From positions 5,513,501 to 5,577,500 of the forward strand of contig NZ_CP108581.1 of NCBI RefSeq assembly GCF_036010665.1: a DNA stretch of 64,000 bases, in the 5' to 3' direction. The translations under genes and the position numbers were made by a program. The DNA is from Microbispora sp. NBC_01189. GTDB lineage: Bacteria > Actinomycetota > Actinomycetes > Streptosporangiales > Streptosporangiaceae. Each line of letters opens with the position of its first letter. The first letter of the stretch is position 1. Positions 60,925-64,000 of this stretch are shown here, in pieces. The notes beneath the pieces are model-generated. The model saw nothing but the letters and a program-made list of their open reading frames with translations, was not told the origin of the DNA and ran no database searches.

Positions 60925-61839
60925 TCACCGGCTCTCCCGGGCGGCCTGAGACGGGGCCGGGGCCTCTCGGGGGGTCCGTTCACGCCGCCTCTCGTAGCCG
61001 TGGAAGGCGGCCCAGCAGACGGCCAGGGCCGCCCCGCACTGGGCCAGCCCGAACGTGACGGCCGCCAGGGTGGGCGGAGCCTGGTTGGAGACCGGCGCGC
61101 CCGGCACCCCGACCATGGACGCCGGATAGCCGGCCCACAGGACGAGGCCGGCGGTGGCGGCGGCGCCGCCGAGCAGCAGCGCCCATCCGGTCATGCGGCC
61201 ACCCAGGCGCCCGCGCGCCCACAGGGCGCCGAGGCAGTACGGCACCAGCCACCCGGTCCCCACGTTGATCCAGCCGAGCCAGGACGGCCCGCCCAGGCCG
61301 AACCGTACGAGGTCGACGGCCGCGACGGCGGCGAGCGGCCCGACGGGGTGCAGCCGGGCGGTGAGCGGGGTCGCCGCCGTCAGCGCCGCGAAGACCACCA
61401 GGAACCACATCGGCGACCACACCAGCTTGACCAGCGCGTACACGGTCCCGGGGTCGGCGCCCGCGGCGAGCGTCGCGACGGCCACCGCGCTCCACACTCT
61501 CAGCACGGGCACGACCGGGCGGAACAGGCGGGCGGTCCGGGCGGCGGTCCAGCGCATGTGGCCGGCGCCCCGGTCCCGGTCGTGGCTCTCCACGGCCACC
61601 CGCCCGCCCACGAAGAAGAACACCGCCATGGTCTGCAGCAGCCAGGAGACGGGCGCGAGCCACGGCATGTACTTCAACGGGCTGGTGACGCGGAGAGCGC
61701 CGCTGTCGGCGACCGGCGCGGTCACCAGCCAGTGGCCGAGCACCACCCCGAGGATGGCGAGGGCACGCAGCGCGTCGACGGCGCGGTCGCGCCCGGCGGG
61801 GGTCGCCTGTTCGACGCGCCGGACGAGGTCACCGATCAC
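60925..61839 (-). CDS. acyltransferase-3-like membrane protein
   Basis: 304 aa with nine or ten helices. DALRALAILGVVLGHWLVTA is the family start with the conserved Arg and His; VFFFVGGRVAVESH and MRWTAARTARLFRPVVPV follow; GWINVGTGWLVPYCLGAL continues. Such proteins O-acylate sugars or cell-wall glycans at the membrane. The GTG at 61839 overlaps the DUF1023 stop (GTGA), so the two are co-translated and may act together. Confidence 0.82.
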   Translation of the reverse strand: MIGDLVRRVEQATPAGRDRAVDALRALAILGVVLGHWLVTAPVADSGALRVTSPLKYMPWLAPVSWLLQTMAVFFFVGGRVAVESHDRDRGAGHMRWTAARTARLFRPVVPVLRVWSAVAVATLAAGADPGTVYALVKLVWSPMWFLVVFAALTAATPLTARLHPVGPLAAVAAVDLVRFGLGGPSWLGWINVGTGWLVPYCLGALWARGRLGGRMTGWALLLGGAAATAGLVLWAGYPASMVGVPGAPVSNQAPPTLAAVTFGLAQCGAALAVCWAAFHGYERRRERTPREAPAPSQAARESR

Positions 61840-63026
61840 GACCCCGCCTCGGCGCTCGCCTGCCCTGAGACGATGCGGGCGATGTCGGCCAGCGCGGGGG
61901 AGCCGTCCTTCAGGTAGTCGCTGTGGCCGCCGTCCCCGGCGGCGAAGATCCGTGCGCCGAACCGGGGATCCACGGGGTCCGCGCCGAGCCCGATCGTGCC
62001 GAAGGGCAGGCGCACCGCCGCGTGCGGCAGGCGGCCGACCCAGTCCCCGGTGCCTCGGGCGGCCCAGACGGCGGCACGGGTGCCCATCGCCGCGGCGTCG
62101 TCCACCCCGGCGCCGGGGCTGCCGTAGAGGATGACGTCCGCGACGTCCAGGCCGTGCGCGGCCTGGCCGCACACCACGCCGCCGTACGAGTGACACGGCA
62201 GGCTGACGCGAGCGGCGGGCTTGAGCCCGACCAGGTCCCGTACGAAGGCGCGCAGGGCGGGGGCGGCCTCGTCGGCGCGGCCGGGGGTCGCCGCCGCGAG
62301 GCTCACCGTGCTCGGCGTCCGGTACCCGAGCCAGGCGACGACGGCTCCCCGGCCCCCGAGCGCCCGCTGCAGCCGCATCGAGCCGCCCCGCAGCAGTCCG
62401 TACGTGTCGAGGCCGGTGCCGGATCCGGGGACGATCACCGCGATCCGGTCGGCCCCGGCCAGGTCGCCGAACACCTCGGCGGCCCGTCCGCCGTCCCGGC
62501 CGTCGAAGGACAGGAAGTGCCGCGCGGGATCGGCCATGGCCCGCAGTATGGCGGCCCGCCACGGGTGGCCCCGCGCCGCCGCGGCCCGCATGGCCGCCTC
62601 GATCGCGCCGCGGACGGCGGCGTACCGGTCCGCCAGAGCGGTGGGGTTCGCGGCCCGCAGCGGGGGCAGGGGCGGCGGTACGGGCGCGGGGACCGCCTCG
62701 GGACGCGCCGCGCCGATCACCGGGACGGCCAGCGAGGCGGTGACGAGCGCGGCCAGCAGCCTCCGGCGTCGCCGGGCCGGGCCTGGGCGGCTCCGGCCCA
62801 GACGGCTCCGGGTCAGCGGGCTCTGGGTGAGCGGGCTCTGGGTCAGCGGGCTCTGGGCCGGGCCGTGGCGGAGGAAGGCGAGAGAGACGCGTCCTATGTC
62901 CCTGCCGCCGGGCGGGAGGGCGAGCGACGGCGGTATCCGGTCAGGGGCCGGCGGTCGTGGGGAGTCGATCACCCGGTTCACGGTGGCGTGGGGCGCGTAC
63001 GCACCGCATCGGACCTTCAGCGACAT
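61836..63026 (-). CDS. DUF1023 alpha/beta hydrolase, exported
   Basis: 396 aa. A long basic N-terminus with a 15-bp repeat-encoded QSPLT tract leads to RRLLAALVTASLAVPVIGA, a signal/anchor. The catalytic domain has RIAVIVPGSGTGLDTYG, the nucleophile elbow VSLPCHSYGGVVCG (Ser after His) and a late His in GDGGHSDYL. DUF1023 enzymes are esterase-like with unknown substrates. The ATG at 63026 is the best start near the divergent operator, but an in-frame GTG at 62981 or 62972 cannot be excluded. Confidence 0.78.
   Translation of the reverse strand: MSLKVRCGAYAPHATVNRVIDSPRPPAPDRIPPSLALPPGGRDIGRVSLAFLRHGPAQSPLTQSPLTQSPLTRSRLGRSRPGPARRRRRLLAALVTASLAVPVIGAARPEAVPAPVPPPLPPLRAANPTALADRYAAVRGAIEAAMRAAAARGHPWRAAILRAMADPARHFLSFDGRDGGRAAEVFGDLAGADRIAVIVPGSGTGLDTYGLLRGGSMRLQRALGGRGAVVAWLGYRTPSTVSLAAATPGRADEAAPALRAFVRDLVGLKPAARVSLPCHSYGGVVCGQAAHGLDVADVILYGSPGAGVDDAAAMGTRAAVWAARGTGDWVGRLPHAAVRLPFGTIGLGADPVDPRFGARIFAAGDGGHSDYLKDGSPALADIARIVSGQASAEAGS
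62811..62855 (-). repeat. 15-bp tandem repeat x3 in the DUF1023 gene
   Basis: Three copies of GGTCAGCGGGCTCTG (one with a single change) encode QSPLT repeats just before the signal-anchor of the hydrolase. Confidence 0.8.
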
Positions 63027-63042
63027 TCGCCTCGGTGCCGGT

Positions 63043-63068
63043 CGACCAGGGTTGTAGACCCCTGGTCG
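63043..63068. promoter_or_regulatory. palindromic operator between divergent genes
   Basis: CGACCAGGG (63043-63051) and CCCTGGTCG (63060-63068), eight-base spacer, lie in the 78 bp between the DUF1023 start and the kinase start. Spacing and position suit a dimeric repressor serving both directions. Confidence 0.5.
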
Positions 63069-63182
63069 GATGCCGGGCCGAGGGCCGGCGGTTACGCTCT
63101 GATCATGCAGGTCACCTCCCCCAGCCCGCTGCTGAGGCGGCTGCCGCCCGGTGGCTGGGTGGTCCTCGCCTGATGCGGGGGC

Positions 63183-64000
63183 GTGGCGTTCACGTTCCTG
63201 CTGCGGCTTCGGCTGCCCGGCGAGTGGTACCCCGCCGCGAGGCCGGGGGCGCTGTTCTTCCGCTGGGACGGCCTGAGGTTCTTCGGAGTGGGCACCGCCC
63301 TGGCATCGGCGGGTGCCGCTCTGCTGCGCCGCAGGCCGCTGGCCGCCCTGGTCCTGCTGCTCGCCGCGTCCGTCGCCGGGACGACGCCCCTGGGTGTGGC
63401 GGAGATTCCGCTGCCCCAGTTCCTCGCGGCCGAGGTCGCGGTGTTCTTCATCGCCACCGGACGGCCGCGCGCGACCGGCGTCGTCGCCGTCCTCATGGCC
63501 CTCGCCGTGCTGGGCGGCTATCTGGCGGTCCGGCTGCTGTCCGGGTGGCCGATCACGGCGTCGTCCGAGACGGGCGTGGCCCTGACGACCGTCATCGCCT
63601 GGCTGCTCGGCAACTGGATGCGTGAGTCGCGTGAACACGCCGAGGAGCTGCGCGCCCGCGCGGCGACCCAGGCGGTCACCGACGAGCGGCTCAGGATCGC
63701 CCGTGAGCTGCACGACATGGTCGCCCACACCATCGGCGTCATCGCGCTCCAGGCCGGCGCCGCGCGGCGGGTCATCGACACCCGGCCGGAGCGGGCACGG
63801 GACGCGCTCGGGGAGATCGAGACGGCCGGCCGCCAGACCCTGTCCGGGCTGCGACGGATGCTCGGCGCGCTGCGGAGCCCCGAGCCGGGACGTCCACCGC
63901 GGCCGGCACCCCGGGAACCGGGGCCGGATCCGGCGTCCCTGAGAGCGTCTCCAGAACCGTCCCTGGAACCGGTGTCCCCGGATGCGGGGCTGGGCCTGGC
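63183..64000 (+). CDS. sensor histidine kinase, 5' end interrupted by TGA, 3' end outside the window
   Basis: The frame is open from 63174 to the window edge. Helices (GVAFTFLLRLRL, GVGTALASAGAALL, LAALVLLLAASVAG, AVLMALAVLGGYLAVRLL) lead to HisKA_3 with ARELHDMVAHTIGVIALQAG and a Pro-rich spacer; the ATPase domain is beyond the edge. The same frame has an ATG at 63105 (after a TACGCT -10-like box, leaderless style) but TGA at 63171-63173 sits inside helix 1 (WVVLA-stop-CGGVAF), where Trp (TGG) would fit. Either the gene is broken, the base is a sequencing error, or translation starts at GTG 63183. Confidence 0.7.
   Translation, partial: MAFTFLLRLRLPGEWYPAARPGALFFRWDGLRFFGVGTALASAGAALLRRRPLAALVLLLAASVAGTTPLGVAEIPLPQFLAAEVAVFFIATGRPRATGVVAVLMALAVLGGYLAVRLLSGWPITASSETGVALTTVIAWLLGNWMRESREHAEELRARAATQAVTDERLRIARELHDMVAHTIGVIALQAGAARRVIDTRPERARDALGEIETAGRQTLSGLRRMLGALRSPEPGRPPRPAPREPGPDPASLRASPEPSLEPVSPDAGLGL

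Noticed and set aside
63171..63173. TGA as a selenocysteine codon
   Set aside because: It lies in a hydrophobic helix of a kinase family without selenoproteins, and no SECIS-like element or redox motif is evident. A changed Trp codon is simpler.

Overview
The window is about 72% G+C and has GTG and TTG starts, ATGA/GTGA gene overlaps and many leaderless-looking promoters. Its gene order (glnA2-glnE-glnA, lipA-lipB, sucB-lpdA-pepA, cobS-cobU, pspA-pspAA-M48, nadA, erpA, ctaC-ctaD-ctaF) is the core-chromosome order I know from Streptomyces and other filamentous actinomycetes. I infer an actinomycete, most likely of the Streptosporangiaceae type. No rRNA, tRNA or CRISPR array was seen.

Layout. 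1-8 kb: the end of a TetR-type regulator, nadE, and a three-gene signalling operon of two paralogous membrane histidine kinases and a composite SARP/BTAD-receiver-LuxR regulator. 8-18.5 kb: glnA2, a double-hotdog protein, an alpha/beta hydrolase, a class I glutamine amidotransferase, glnE, and membrane and methyltransferase genes. 18.4-24.2 kb: an accessory region with a VanZ-like gene, a lower-GC putative lipoprotein, an IS701-like transposase relic, a LuxR-type two-component pair and a membrane protein between Microbacteriaceae-type intergenic repeats, and a tyrosine-recombinase relic. It separates glnE from glnA. 24.2-31.8 kb: glnA with a GlnR operator, an RDD protein, a second NarL-type two-component pair, and an operon of a small KhtT-N-like protein, a CBS protein and an ArsB/NhaD-type permease. 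31.8-41.3 kb: lipoate and 2-oxoacid dehydrogenase genes (lipA, lipB, sucB, lpd) with pepA. 41.3-48.6 kb: a YtrA-type GntR operon, cobS and a cobU fusion, an aldo/keto reductase and an SMI1/KNR4 membrane protein. 48.6-57 kb: the psp envelope-stress operon, nadA, erpA, a PfkB kinase, and a cysteine desulfurase/TusA pair. 56.6-64 kb: cytochrome c oxidase ctaC-ctaD-ctaF, an L,D-transpeptidase, an acyltransferase/DUF1023 pair, and a truncated histidine kinase at the edge.

How the parts work together. GlnA makes glutamine and GlnE modifies GlnA. GlnA2 lacks the modified tyrosine. GlnR-type boxes lie before both glnA and glnA2. nadE and nadA, 51 kb apart, share an almost identical palindrome directly upstream, which points to one NAD-responsive repressor. 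LipA and LipB serve the lipoyl domain of the SucB-type E2, which Lpd reoxidises, but this LipB lacks the usual catalytic Lys and Cys. Cysteine desulfurase, TusA-like protein and ErpA supply sulfur and Fe-S clusters, which NadA and LipA need.

The most unusual points are the dual-kinase/SARP-receiver operon, the shared NAD operator, the Microbacteriaceae-like island, the LipB active-site loss, the in-frame TGA in the last kinase, and a recurrent pattern of short tandem duplications that include or abut stop codons.
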